A stretch of 64,000 nucleotides of DNA from Gracilibacillus lacisalsi DSM 19029 (lineage in GTDB: Bacteria > Bacillota > Bacilli > Bacillales > Amphibacillaceae): positions 1-64,000 of the forward strand of contig NZ_KB898681.1 in the NCBI RefSeq assembly GCF_000377765.1. The letters run 5' to 3'. The position numbers and the translations under genes are program-made. Position 1 is the stretch's first letter, and the number at the start of each line of letters is the position of its first letter. The notes beneath the pieces are model-generated. The model saw only the letters and a program-made list of their open reading frames with translations. It made no database searches and was not told where the DNA came from. Shown piece after piece: positions 52,348 through 61,217 of the stretch.

Positions 52348-54426
52348 ATGAATAAATCAATAGGAAGGTTTATCCTTCCTTTTCTAATTATTGTTGCTGT
52401 ACTAATTGTCGGTTGTAACAAATCAACTGAAAATACTACCTTAATTGAGTCTGAGCAAGCAGTAGTTAGCTATGATCCAGAGGATACGTATACCGATTGG
52501 GATGAGCAAAATGCTACGATTATAACATTCGATAACCAATCGATTGACATAGAAGATGACAATAATGGTGTAAGTGTAAATGACAATACGGTGAGGATTC
52601 ATACCTCTGGTACTTATGTTTTAGAAGGAAGTTCAACAGACAGTCAGATTATCGTTGATGCTGAAGATGAAGGAACCGTTCGTTTGATTTTGAATGGAGT
52701 TTCATTAGAATCTTCGTCAACAGCTCCAATTTTTGTCCAACAGGCTGATAAAACCGTTATTTCAGTAGAAGAAGGAACAAATAACACCATAACAGATCCT
52801 TCAGAGTATGTATATGAGGACGATACAGATGAACCGAAAGCAGTCATCTACAGCAAGGATGATTTAACAATTAATGGAACAGGAAATTTATCAATAAATG
52901 GAAATTATAATGATGGAATTACAAGTAAAGATGACTTGAAAATCATTGAAACAACAATCGATATCACAGCAGAAGATGACGGTATTGTAGGGCGTGACTT
53001 GTTTGCGATGAATGATGCTCAAATTAAGGTTGATGCCGGTGGTGATGGAATAAAAGCTTCCAATGATACAGATGAGGACAAAGCAAACATCGTATTGGAA
53101 AGTGGTTTTTTAACCATAAAAGCTGGTAGTGATGGTATCCAATCTGAAAATACTGTTAAAATAATGGATGGAGAGTATGACATTATTGCCGGGGGAGGCA
53201 GTCCGGAAACGGTAGAGGCTACAACTGAATTTGATGGTGGATTTGGTGGGCAACCTCAAGGAACAATGCCAGATGGTCAGGAATTTTCAGGTGAAGACAT
53301 GCCGGAAAGGCCAGACTTTGCTGACGGAGGAGAATTCCCTGCACAAGATGATATGGGCGAATTCGAAAACAGTCAGCCTCCTGAACAAATGGAGGAAAAT
53401 AGTACAGAAACAGAAGAAGTTGAGGAAACGGAAGCAGAAGATGTAACAAGTACAAAAGGGATTAAAACAGAAAATAATTTAGAAATCTTTGGTGGAACTA
53501 TTACAGTTGATGCGAATGACGATGCATTTCACAGTAATAACGAGATGAATATTGCTGGTGGAGAAATAAACTTGGCTACTGGCGATGATGCTGTACACGC
53601 AGATGAGGAAATTACCATAAGTGATGGTTCCATACAAGTTGACAAAAGTTATGAAGGAATTGAAGCGAAAGCAATAACTATCTCAGACGGAAATATTTAT
53701 GTTACTGCAGAAGATGATGGTTTAAATGTGAATGGGGGAACAGATCAAATGGGAATGTCGGTTCCTAATAGTAATCAAGAAGACGCTGAAGAGGATGCAG
53801 ATAATGAAACTGATGGTGGAAATCTTCTAATAGAAGGAGGATACATCTATATTGATGCAAACGGAGATGGTTTAGATTCCAATACTTCAGTCAAAATGAC
53901 AGAGGGAACTGTGCTTGTATATGGTCCAACGAATAATGGAAACGGGGCATTAGATTATGATCAATCATTTGAGATAACAGGTGGCACATTGATTGCAGCA
54001 AGTAGTAGTGGTATGGCTGAAGGTGTTTCTGAGGAATCTGCACAATCTACATTTATGATGACTTTTTCTGAAATGCTTGAAGCTGGTACTACTGTTTCTG
54101 TCAATGATAGTAATGGAGACACAGTAGTTGCGGTTGCGCCAGAAAAGACATTTCAATCGATTGTAATCAGCTCACCAGATTTACAACAGGATGAATCCTA
54201 TACCATTTATAAAGAAGGAGAGTTGTCTGGTGATGGAACGGATGGATTCTATCAAGATGTCACAGTTGATGGCGGAACAGCAGTGCTAGAATTTTCGCTG
54301 ACAAGTGCAATGATGTATTTAAATGAGTCAGGTGAAACAGAGCAAACAAACGGCTTGTTTGGAGGAGAACGTGGACAAGAACAAGGACAAGGTGGTAGAG
54401 GCATGCAAAGACAAAGACCACAATAG
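52348..54426 (+). CDS. carbohydrate-binding (Cthe_2159/DUF4353) lipoprotein
   Basis: A 692-aa surface lipoprotein with signal and Cys23 (LIVGCNKS). The body consists of repeated beta-helix turns with Asp/Gly-rich loops (DLTINGTGNLSINGNYNDGI, DDGIVGRD, DDAFHSNNEMNI, DDAVHADEEITI). These match the Cthe_2159 family, which binds acidic polysaccharide or cellulose with Ca2+. A Gly/Pro/Glu-rich low-complexity insert (~residues 290-370) and a Gly/Gln-rich C-terminus are present. The acidic composition suits a saline, Ca2+-containing exterior. Third gene of the VTC cassette. Confidence 0.85.
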   Translation: MNKSIGRFILPFLIIVAVLIVGCNKSTENTTLIESEQAVVSYDPEDTYTDWDEQNATIITFDNQSIDIEDDNNGVSVNDNTVRIHTSGTYVLEGSSTDSQIIVDAEDEGTVRLILNGVSLESSSTAPIFVQQADKTVISVEEGTNNTITDPSEYVYEDDTDEPKAVIYSKDDLTINGTGNLSINGNYNDGITSKDDLKIIETTIDITAEDDGIVGRDLFAMNDAQIKVDAGGDGIKASNDTDEDKANIVLESGFLTIKAGSDGIQSENTVKIMDGEYDIIAGGGSPETVEATTEFDGGFGGQPQGTMPDGQEFSGEDMPERPDFADGGEFPAQDDMGEFENSQPPEQMEENSTETEEVEETEAEDVTSTKGIKTENNLEIFGGTITVDANDDAFHSNNEMNIAGGEINLATGDDAVHADEEITISDGSIQVDKSYEGIEAKAITISDGNIYVTAEDDGLNVNGGTDQMGMSVPNSNQEDAEEDADNETDGGNLLIEGGYIYIDANGDGLDSNTSVKMTEGTVLVYGPTNNGNGALDYDQSFEITGGTLIAASSSGMAEGVSEESAQSTFMMTFSEMLEAGTTVSVNDSNGDTVVAVAPEKTFQSIVISSPDLQQDESYTIYKEGELSGDGTDGFYQDVTVDGGTAVLEFSLTSAMMYLNESGETEQTNGLFGGERGQEQGQGGRGMQRQRPQ

Positions 54427-54429
54427 TAA

Positions 54430-54685
54430 CAAAGAGGCAGGGACATAACTAAATAGGTGGAACGAGAATCCGAACAATCTGAACTAAGTGTAGGCAAAAT
54501 ACGCAGACTCCTCATGACGAGCACGAGCCGAAGATCCACTGTGTGAAGTGTTTTTCTTCACACAGTTAGCTAAAGATAGCCCACGGAAAGCGAAGTGTTT
54601 TGCTGAAGCGCGGTATGTGTACTCAGACTTTATTGTTCGGATTTTTCCTATCTAATCTAAATACTCTTTTGTCCCAGCCTCTTTG
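54430..54685. repeat. 256-bp inverted-repeat element (GAGGCTGGGACA type)
   Basis: Ends CAAAGAGGCAGGGACATAA (54430) and TTTTGTCCCAGCCTCTTTG (to 54685) are inverted copies. Inside are AATCCGAACAAT/ATTGTTCGGATT and a perfect TGTGTGAAG/CTTCACACA hairpin at 54539-54564, plus a CCCACGGAAAGCGAAGTG core shared with the larger dispersed repeats. The element lies right after the lipoprotein stop and may also serve as its terminator. Confidence 0.75.
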
Positions 54686-54855
54686 TTTTCTTTATTATAA
54701 TTCAGAGTGACCGAAGCTAGGTGAATTCGTATATTATTCTTATACCATCGGGTTGATTACATCTTTCTCATTAATTCTTTGACTCAGGTTTCTAAACGGA
54801 GGCTTTGCACGGTGTTCATTTTGATATGCTACAATAGCTAAAGGAGTTGAAGTAA

Positions 54856-55536
54856 ATGAGTAGAGTGTTAATTGTAGAAGACGAGCTAGCAATAAATAAA
54901 GTATTAAAAGCTTATTTACAAAAAGAGGGTTTTGAAACAAAAGTTATCATGGACGGTTTATCCGCAACCTCAACTTTCCAGGAATGGGATCCAGAGTTAG
55001 TTTTATTAGATGTGATGCTTCCTGGTAAAGATGGTTGGCAAATATTACGAGAAATTAGAGAAGTGAGTAAATGTCCTGTTATTATGCTGACCGCTTTAGG
55101 AGATGTAAACTATCGTTTGGACGGGTTAAATGGTGGAGCAGATGATTATATAACTAAACCGTTTGTAGGTGAAGAAGTGATAGCACGTATCAATGCGGTT
55201 TTGCGCAGAGTGACAAATGAGCAAGAAAAATGGAGTAAGTTTGGTCATTTACATATTGATCATGATGCATATCGGGTCTTACTGCATCATCAAGAGATTG
55301 AATTAACCCCTCGTGATTTAGCATTACTGTTGTTTTTATCAGCACACCCGAATAAAACATTTACAAGAGACCAGCTAATTGACCAAGTATGGGGGTGGGA
55401 TTATGATGGGAGCGATCGAGCAGTAGATTTATCGATCAAGCGCTTAAGGAAATCATTAAAAGACTGGCCAGTTGAAGAAGGGGAAATAAAAACTTTAAGA
55501 GGGGTGGGGTATCAGTTCCGTGTTTACCAAAAATAA
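54856..55536 (+). CDS. OmpR-family response regulator
   Basis: A 226-aa regulator. The receiver domain has the acidic pair ED near residues 9-10, phospho-Asp in LVLLDVMLPGKDG and Lys in KPF. A winged-helix DNA-binding domain (~130-226) follows, with ELTPRDLALLLFL and RAVDLSIKRLRKSL. It overlaps the kinase gene by 17 bp. The targets are unknown. The VTC cassette 430 bp upstream is a candidate because it is on the same strand with only a repeat between. Confidence 0.92.
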   Translation: MSRVLIVEDELAINKVLKAYLQKEGFETKVIMDGLSATSTFQEWDPELVLLDVMLPGKDGWQILREIREVSKCPVIMLTALGDVNYRLDGLNGGADDYITKPFVGEEVIARINAVLRRVTNEQEKWSKFGHLHIDHDAYRVLLHHQEIELTPRDLALLLFLSAHPNKTFTRDQLIDQVWGWDYDGSDRAVDLSIKRLRKSLKDWPVEEGEIKTLRGVGYQFRVYQK

Positions 55537-56959
55537 AAAAGTATCATTGCAACGCTATTGGACTACCCGCTACCTTATGACTCTAATCATCGGTCTTGCG
55601 GTTATTACTATTGTATCAGCGTTATGGATTCGCCATACGACATTGGATAACCGTCTCAATATGATGGAATTTATGGCAGAAGAAACAGCCGGCCGGATTA
55701 GTAATATGAGTGATGATTCATTACCGTCAGAATTTGAAATGCATCGTCTATTATCTGACAGAGGCCGATTTATGAATATCGAAAGTAATCCAACCATTTA
55801 TGTAACCAATGATGAAGGTCTGATTGTTAATAGTAATTTGCCACCTGATAACACTCATGGGCAGAACATTATGTCTTCCATTCTGGAAAGTACAGAAACA
55901 GTACAATCCATCACTGCTGATGATGAGTCAACAGAGTTTTATCTTGTAAAAAAACCAATTGAAACAGACGAAGTAATAATTGGATGGGTTTTGTATTTAG
56001 AAACTAAAGCTAATCTATCAAGAGTGGATCAGGAATATGGCCAACTTATGATTATGATAACAAGTCTGCTTCTTCTTGGCTGGGTAGCGATTTATTTTAT
56101 TTCTGGCCGATTATCAAAGCCGATAAAAGAAGTAGCAACTGCTGCTAAGCAAATTGAAGAAGGTAATTATCATGTTCAATTTTCGACGAAGGCAAAAGAG
56201 GAAGAAGTACATGATTTAATTCAATCTTTTCAGGAAATGTCACAAAAACTAGAACATCTGGAAGCGTTAAGAACAGAGCTTTTAGCAGGTGTATCACATG
56301 AATTAAAAACTCCTGTTACCTCCATTAGTGGCTTATTACGGGCGATTGCTGATGGCGTAGTAGATGAGCAAGAAGCAAAAGAATTTTTAGAGCTTTCTAT
56401 CAAAGAAACTGAAAAAATGAAAAAAATGGTAGAAGATTTGTTAGCTTTCAATAAATTTGCAGCAAATGCTGTACCTGTAACGCTCGATGTGTTTTTGATC
56501 AATGAATTAATCAAGGATGCCATAGATCTTTGGAAAAAGACACAACGAACAGATAACATTAAAGTAGAATATACCCTATTGCAAAAGGATTTTACTGTTG
56601 AAGTCGATGCAGTTCGTGTTCAACAAATTATCACGAATCTCTTAAATAACGCATCACAGGCAATGGATGGCGAAGGGACGATTACGGTGAAACTCCATAC
56701 TGGTCCTGATAAAGTGATGATCGATGTCAATGACACTGGAGTTGGAATTCCTGATCACGATCAACCATATATATTTGAACGATTTTACCGAGGGGAAAAT
56801 AAAAAATATAAAATAGGAGGATTGGGACTTGGCTTACCTTTTAGCAAAATGATCGCAAACGTATTAAACGGTGATCTGACGCTTGTGGGAAGTAATCATT
56901 CTGGTACGACTTTTCGACTTTTATTACCACTTTCAGAACAAAACCCTGCTAATAAATAA
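55520..56959 (+). CDS. sensor histidine kinase
   Basis: A 479-aa classical kinase with one N-terminal helix (~residues 15-33), an extracytoplasmic sensor of ~130 residues, a second helix (LMIMITSLLLLGWVAIYFI) and a HAMP domain. The phospho-acceptor is in GVSHELKTPVTSISG, followed by the ATP-binding NLLNNASQAM, DTGVGIP and GLGLGLPFSKMI motifs. GTG 55520 start with GGGGTGGGG upstream. Partner of the OmpR-type regulator. Stimulus unknown. Confidence 0.92.
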   Translation: MFTKNKKVSLQRYWTTRYLMTLIIGLAVITIVSALWIRHTTLDNRLNMMEFMAEETAGRISNMSDDSLPSEFEMHRLLSDRGRFMNIESNPTIYVTNDEGLIVNSNLPPDNTHGQNIMSSILESTETVQSITADDESTEFYLVKKPIETDEVIIGWVLYLETKANLSRVDQEYGQLMIMITSLLLLGWVAIYFISGRLSKPIKEVATAAKQIEEGNYHVQFSTKAKEEEVHDLIQSFQEMSQKLEHLEALRTELLAGVSHELKTPVTSISGLLRAIADGVVDEQEAKEFLELSIKETEKMKKMVEDLLAFNKFAANAVPVTLDVFLINELIKDAIDLWKKTQRTDNIKVEYTLLQKDFTVEVDAVRVQQIITNLLNNASQAMDGEGTITVKLHTGPDKVMIDVNDTGVGIPDHDQPYIFERFYRGENKKYKIGGLGLGLPFSKMIANVLNGDLTLVGSNHSGTTFRLLLPLSEQNPANK

Positions 56960-56975
56960 ATTAGCGGGGTTTTAC
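56940..56975 (+). terminator. terminator of the response regulator-kinase operon
   Basis: AAAACCC-T-GCTAAT pairs with ATTAGC-G-GGGTTTT. The loop holds the kinase stop codon. T-run at the 3' side. Confidence 0.85.
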
Positions 56976-56998
56976 AATAAAGTATTGTTATGATAACA

Positions 56999-57027
56999 TG
57001 AACATGTTCACGAAAAGAACTTGTTCA
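56999..57027. promoter_or_regulatory. TetR-type operators upstream of the regulator gene
   Basis: Perfect palindrome TGAACATGTTCA at 56999-57010, and a degenerate second site GAACTTGTTCA at 57017-57027. The same palindrome stands in front of the Opu operon, so the TetR protein probably controls both. Confidence 0.7.
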
Positions 57028-57059
57028 TTAAATGAATTCTAATCAAAGGAAGTGAAGCG

Positions 57060-57767
57060 ATGGGGGAAAGTAGAAAAGAAATTCAGCGTGCCCGAATGTG
57101 GCGCTATTTCCTTGATGCGGCAACAGAAGTAATCGAAGAAGATGGCATTGATCATTTTACAATTCGAAAAATTGCAGATAAAGCAGGTTTTACAAGCTCC
57201 ACAGCTTACAATTATTTTAAAGACTTATCGCATTTGAAATTTTTCGCTGCGATGAGGTTTATGTCCGACTATTTAGAGGAGCTTCCAGCCTATTTGGAAA
57301 AAGGAAATAATACGGTTGAAAAATGGCTATATAGCTGGGAATGTTTCTGTAAACATTCATTTGCCCAACCCAAAATTTATTCTGTCATTTTCATGGATAA
57401 TTTAGGTTCTATTCCTGAGGAGTTATTAGAGCATTATTATAAAATTTATCAAAATGACTTAATTGGACTCCCAGATGAAGTGAAAGATATTATTATGGAA
57501 CATAGTTTTGCAAAACGTAGTGCCTTATTTATTCAACCAGCAGTAGAAGAGAAGTTTATCGAAGAAGATGACATTGAAATGATTTCGGATATGACCTTAT
57601 TAATTTGGAAAGGTATGATGAACACGATCATAAATAAACGGCGAAATTACACGCAAGAAGAAGCGATGCAAATGACACTATATTATGTATATGAAAGTGT
57701 CATGAAGGTTATAAAACCAGAAAAACGTGATCAAATCACTGTATCTTATACGAAAATAGATACATGA
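57060..57767 (+). CDS. TetR-family transcriptional regulator
   Basis: A 235-aa regulator with an N-terminal TetR HTH (ATEVIEEDGIDHFTIRKIADKAGFTSSTAYNYF region, residues ~20-55) and a larger, divergent ligand-binding C-terminal half. It lies directly upstream of the compatible-solute transporter genes in the same direction. The identical palindrome before both units makes it the likely local repressor. In other bacteria choline/betaine regulators of TetR (BetI) or GbsR type do this job. The effector here is unknown. Confidence 0.87.
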   Translation: MGESRKEIQRARMWRYFLDAATEVIEEDGIDHFTIRKIADKAGFTSSTAYNYFKDLSHLKFFAAMRFMSDYLEELPAYLEKGNNTVEKWLYSWECFCKHSFAQPKIYSVIFMDNLGSIPEELLEHYYKIYQNDLIGLPDEVKDIIMEHSFAKRSALFIQPAVEEKFIEEDDIEMISDMTLLIWKGMMNTIINKRRNYTQEEAMQMTLYYVYESVMKVIKPEKRDQITVSYTKIDT

Positions 57768-57785
57768 TTATTTTTTGTTTTAAAT

Positions 57786-57801
57786 GGTGAACATGTTCAC
57801 C
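57786..57801. promoter_or_regulatory. TetR-type operator upstream of the Opu operon
   Basis: GGTGAACATGTTCACC, a perfect 16-bp palindrome 41 bp before the transporter ATPase start. Its core is identical to the site before the TetR gene. Confidence 0.75.
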
Positions 57802-57842
57802 AAATGAATATGATCATGTTAGTGTTGGAAAGGAGTGCGTAT

Positions 57843-58958
57843 GTGATACAGCTGAAAGGAATTCATAAAGTCTATGATGATGGGTTTCAAGCGTTACAAG
57901 ACATTAACCTAACCTTTGAAGAGGGAAAAATAAATGTTCTTATTGGTCCAAGTGGCTGCGGTAAAACAACCACTATGAAACTATTGAATCGTTTAACGGA
58001 TTATACAGAGGGCCAAATTTTAATAGATGGAAAAAACATTCAGCAAATCAATCCGATTGAATTGCGACGACAAATGGGTTATGTCATTCAAAATATTGGC
58101 TTATTCCCACATATGACTATCTTTGACAATGTTGCAACTGTACCTAAGCTTTTAAAGTGGGACAAGCAAAAAATTAAACAAAGAGTAGATGAACTATTAC
58201 GTATGGTTAATTTAGATCCTGAAGTATATCGTGATCGTTATCCGTCCGAATTAAGTGGTGGACAGCAACAGCGAATCGGTGTTATCCGTGCGTTAGCAGC
58301 GGAACCGTCAACCATTCTGATGGATGAGCCATTTAGTGCATTGGATCCGATCAGTCGCGAACAGTTACAAGAAGAATTAGTTCGATTACAACAAGAAATT
58401 AATAAAACAATCGTTTTTGTTACACATGATATGGATGAAGCAATTAAGATAGCTGATCAAATTATTATTATGAAAAGTGGTCAAGTCGTACAGAAAGGTT
58501 CACCACAAGAAATCCTAGCTAATCCTACAAATGATTTTGTGAAGGAATTTATCGGTGAAGAGCGTCTCGGTAGTGCTTTGCCATCAGTAAAAGGTTTAAT
58601 GACCGAGACTTTCGAGACGGTAAACGTCAGGACACCAATGGATCAGGCAATTCAAACAATGGTTGATAAACAATATAAGGCTATACCGGTTGTGGACCAA
58701 GATGGCAAATATATCGGAATGTTAGATCTCTTTTCCGCTCTCAAATATAAAGAGCAAAACATAGAAGATGTATGGACACATCCCCAAGCAATATTAGAAA
58801 CCACTGGAACAGAGCAAGTAATTAGTGATGAGTATTTAGAACAACAAGCGTTGATACCAGTTGTAGCAAATGATGATCAAGTAGTTGGTATTTTGCAAAG
58901 AGAAAAATTGTTAGAAGTATTACAGCAATTCTATCAGCTTAAGCGTGGTGGGCAATAG
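57843..58958 (+). CDS. OpuC-like compatible-solute ABC transporter ATPase
   Basis: ATP-binding subunit of an osmoprotectant importer (glycine betaine, carnitine or choline). The 371-aa protein has Walker A GPSGCGKTT (35-43), signature LSGGQQQRIGV, Walker B ILMDEPFSALD and a C-terminal pair of CBS domains (~255-370), as in OpuCA. I chose GTG 57843 because AAAGGAG lies 7 nt upstream. The frame extends to ATG 57804, but that stretch overlaps the control region. First gene of a five-gene operon. Confidence 0.9.
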   Translation: MIQLKGIHKVYDDGFQALQDINLTFEEGKINVLIGPSGCGKTTTMKLLNRLTDYTEGQILIDGKNIQQINPIELRRQMGYVIQNIGLFPHMTIFDNVATVPKLLKWDKQKIKQRVDELLRMVNLDPEVYRDRYPSELSGGQQQRIGVIRALAAEPSTILMDEPFSALDPISREQLQEELVRLQQEINKTIVFVTHDMDEAIKIADQIIIMKSGQVVQKGSPQEILANPTNDFVKEFIGEERLGSALPSVKGLMTETFETVNVRTPMDQAIQTMVDKQYKAIPVVDQDGKYIGMLDLFSALKYKEQNIEDVWTHPQAILETTGTEQVISDEYLEQQALIPVVANDDQVVGILQREKLLEVLQQFYQLKRGGQ

Positions 58959-59599
58959 TGGAATTACTAACAGATTATATGGAATTCTGGCAGGACAAAT
59001 ATGAGTCTATTTTGACCTACACATGGGAGCATCTCGTTATTTCATTTGTTGTCATGTTTCTATCCATTGTCATTACGATACCGTTAGCTATCTATATGAC
59101 CAAAATCAAGAATGAACAAGTGAAAGGGCTTATCTTCAATATCGCGAACATTTTCCAAACGATTCCGACTGTTGCGTTATTAGCGATTATGATTCCGTTA
59201 TTAGGAATAGGGTTTAAACCAGCGGTAGCGGCATTGTTCTTATATGCTTTATTACCACTGCTACGAAACACATATACCGGTATCCAATCGATTGATCCAA
59301 GTATTGTCGAAGCAGCAAGAGGGATGGGCTTCAGTACTTTCGGACGCTTATTTAAAGTAGAACTCCCTGCAGCGATGCCTTATGTAATGTCAGGTATTCG
59401 AGTAACCACAGTATACATTATCAGTTGGACAACCCTTGCAGCATTGATTGGAGCGGGTGGTTTAGGTGACTTAATATTGGCAGGTATTGGTTATAACGAT
59501 AAGCATATGATTTTTACCGGTACCATTTTAGCCATTGTGATAGCGTTATTATTAGATTTATTATTTCATAAATTTGAGAAAAATTATTCTAAAGCTTAA
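58958..59599 (+). CDS. OpuC-like ABC transporter permease (first)
   Basis: A 213-aa BPD-type permease with six helices, carrying the EAA loop (EAARGMGFSTFGRLFKVELP) and the family segment FQTIPTVALLAIMIPLLGIG. It starts with GTG 58958, overlapping the ATPase stop by one base (TAGTG). It corresponds to OpuCB. It forms the membrane channel with the second permease downstream of the binding protein. Confidence 0.9.
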   Translation: MELLTDYMEFWQDKYESILTYTWEHLVISFVVMFLSIVITIPLAIYMTKIKNEQVKGLIFNIANIFQTIPTVALLAIMIPLLGIGFKPAVAALFLYALLPLLRNTYTGIQSIDPSIVEAARGMGFSTFGRLFKVELPAAMPYVMSGIRVTTVYIISWTTLAALIGAGGLGDLILAGIGYNDKHMIFTGTILAIVIALLLDLLFHKFEKNYSKA

Positions 59600-59613
59600 A
59601 GGAGAGAAACAAC

Positions 59614-60525
59614 ATGAGGAAAGTCATGGTAGCAAGTATGTTAACAGCATTATTAATGATTGTAACAGCATGTGGAGGCAGCAGTTCTGCAGATGGTGGA
59701 GAAGTGTTTGAATATGGAGCACAGAAAAATACAGACCCGAAAATCATGGGACAAATCGTAAAACTGCTCATTGAAGACCAAACAGATCATGAAGTAAACA
59801 TTACAGAAGATATTCCAGCAAGTCCACAGGTGATGAGTGCAATTGACAAGGAAGATTTTGATTTTGCTACACTATACTCAGGGGAAGTTTACAACAATCA
59901 TTTTGATGAAGATCAGGTGGAATATTCAACAGATCCTCAAAAGACATTGGAACAAGCGCAGAACTTATTTGGTGAAAAATATGATATGAAATGGTATGAC
60001 TCTATTGGATTCAGTAACCAATATAGTATTGCCATTAAACAAGCCTTTGCAGATGAACATGGAATTCAAACCATGTCTGATTTAGGTCAAGTCGCAGATC
60101 AAGTAACGATTGGTACAGATAATTCCTGGATTGAACGTGATAACGATGGTTATGAAGGCTATAAAGAAGTATATGGTTATGAATTTGCAGATGCAAGAGG
60201 AATGGATGTTGCCTTGATGTATGCGGCGATTGCAAGTGATGATGTAGATGCTGTTACCGCTTATACGGTAGATCCACAAATTATTGAATATGACTTAACC
60301 ATTTTGGAAGATGATCAGAATTTCTTCCCGCCATATGATGCATCATTAGTGGCACGTAATGCAGTATTAGATGAATATCCGGATGTAGGGGAAGTTTTAG
60401 ATTCTATTGTTGGATCTATTAGCACAGAAGAAATGACAGAATTAATTCGTTTAGTAGATATGGAAGAGCAAAGTACAGAAGATGTAGCCCGCGAATTTTT
60501 AGAAGAAAAAGGAATGCTTGAATAG
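59614..60525 (+). CDS. OpuC-like substrate-binding lipoprotein
   Basis: Extracellular solute-binding protein of 303 aa with a lipoprotein signal (Cys20 in VTACGG). The type II binding fold has Tyr- and Trp-rich segments (KWYDSIGFSNQYSIA, DNSWIERDNDGYEGY) that can form the aromatic cage for quaternary amines. Corresponds to OpuCC. The acidic mature protein suits a saline habitat. It lies 14 bp after the first permease gene. Confidence 0.9.
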   Translation: MRKVMVASMLTALLMIVTACGGSSSADGGEVFEYGAQKNTDPKIMGQIVKLLIEDQTDHEVNITEDIPASPQVMSAIDKEDFDFATLYSGEVYNNHFDEDQVEYSTDPQKTLEQAQNLFGEKYDMKWYDSIGFSNQYSIAIKQAFADEHGIQTMSDLGQVADQVTIGTDNSWIERDNDGYEGYKEVYGYEFADARGMDVALMYAAIASDDVDAVTAYTVDPQIIEYDLTILEDDQNFFPPYDASLVARNAVLDEYPDVGEVLDSIVGSISTEEMTELIRLVDMEEQSTEDVAREFLEEKGMLE

Positions 60526-60538
60526 GATAGGTGATGAC

Positions 60539-61186
60539 ATGAGCTTTCTCCAAGAACTCGGTCAATACATGCTTGATAACAGTAATTTACTTTTAGAATT
60601 AACAATTGAACACATATTGATGGTTATCTATGGCATAGCATTAGCGCTAATCTTAGGTATTCCTTTGGGTATAATAGCAGCCCGATTTGAACGTTTAGCA
60701 CCTTTTATTATTTCGTTGACCAACATCCTGCAACTAATTCCGAGTCTAGCGATGTTAGCTATTCTTATGCTTTACTTCGGGTTAGGCTTTCAAACTATGG
60801 TAATTGGCCTGTTTTTATATTCTTTAATGCCAATCGTGCGCAACACATATGTAGGTATTCGTGAAGTTGACGGCAGCATTATGGAAGCAGGTAAAGGGTC
60901 AGGGATGACACCATTTCAATTACTTGCAAAAGTGCAATTTCCGTTGTCGATTCCATTTGTTCTGGCTGGATTACGTGTCGCATCAGTTATTGCTATAGCT
61001 GTTGCATGTATCGGCCCATATATTGGAGCAGAAGGTTTAGGAAAAGAGATTATTTCAGGAATCAGTTTACAATCGGAAGTGAAAATTTATGCAGGTGCTA
61101 TTCCTGCAACACTCTTGGCGATTGTAGCAGATTTAGCATTGGGCCTTTTAGAGAAAAAGGCCAAGAAAAGAATGGCGTTAGCGTAA
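60539..61186 (+). CDS. OpuC-like ABC transporter permease (second)
   Basis: A 215-aa permease with six helices and the EAA loop (EAGKGSGMTPFQLLAKVQFP) plus LQLIPSLAMLAILMLYFGLG. Corresponds to OpuCD. I chose ATG 60539, just after GGTGATGAC. An in-frame codon at 60518 overlaps the previous gene. It completes the importer. Confidence 0.9.
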   Translation: MSFLQELGQYMLDNSNLLLELTIEHILMVIYGIALALILGIPLGIIAARFERLAPFIISLTNILQLIPSLAMLAILMLYFGLGFQTMVIGLFLYSLMPIVRNTYVGIREVDGSIMEAGKGSGMTPFQLLAKVQFPLSIPFVLAGLRVASVIAIAVACIGPYIGAEGLGKEIISGISLQSEVKIYAGAIPATLLAIVADLALGLLEKKAKKRMALA

Positions 61187-61217
61187 GAGTATTTGAGGAA
61201 AAGAAAGGTGGACAACA

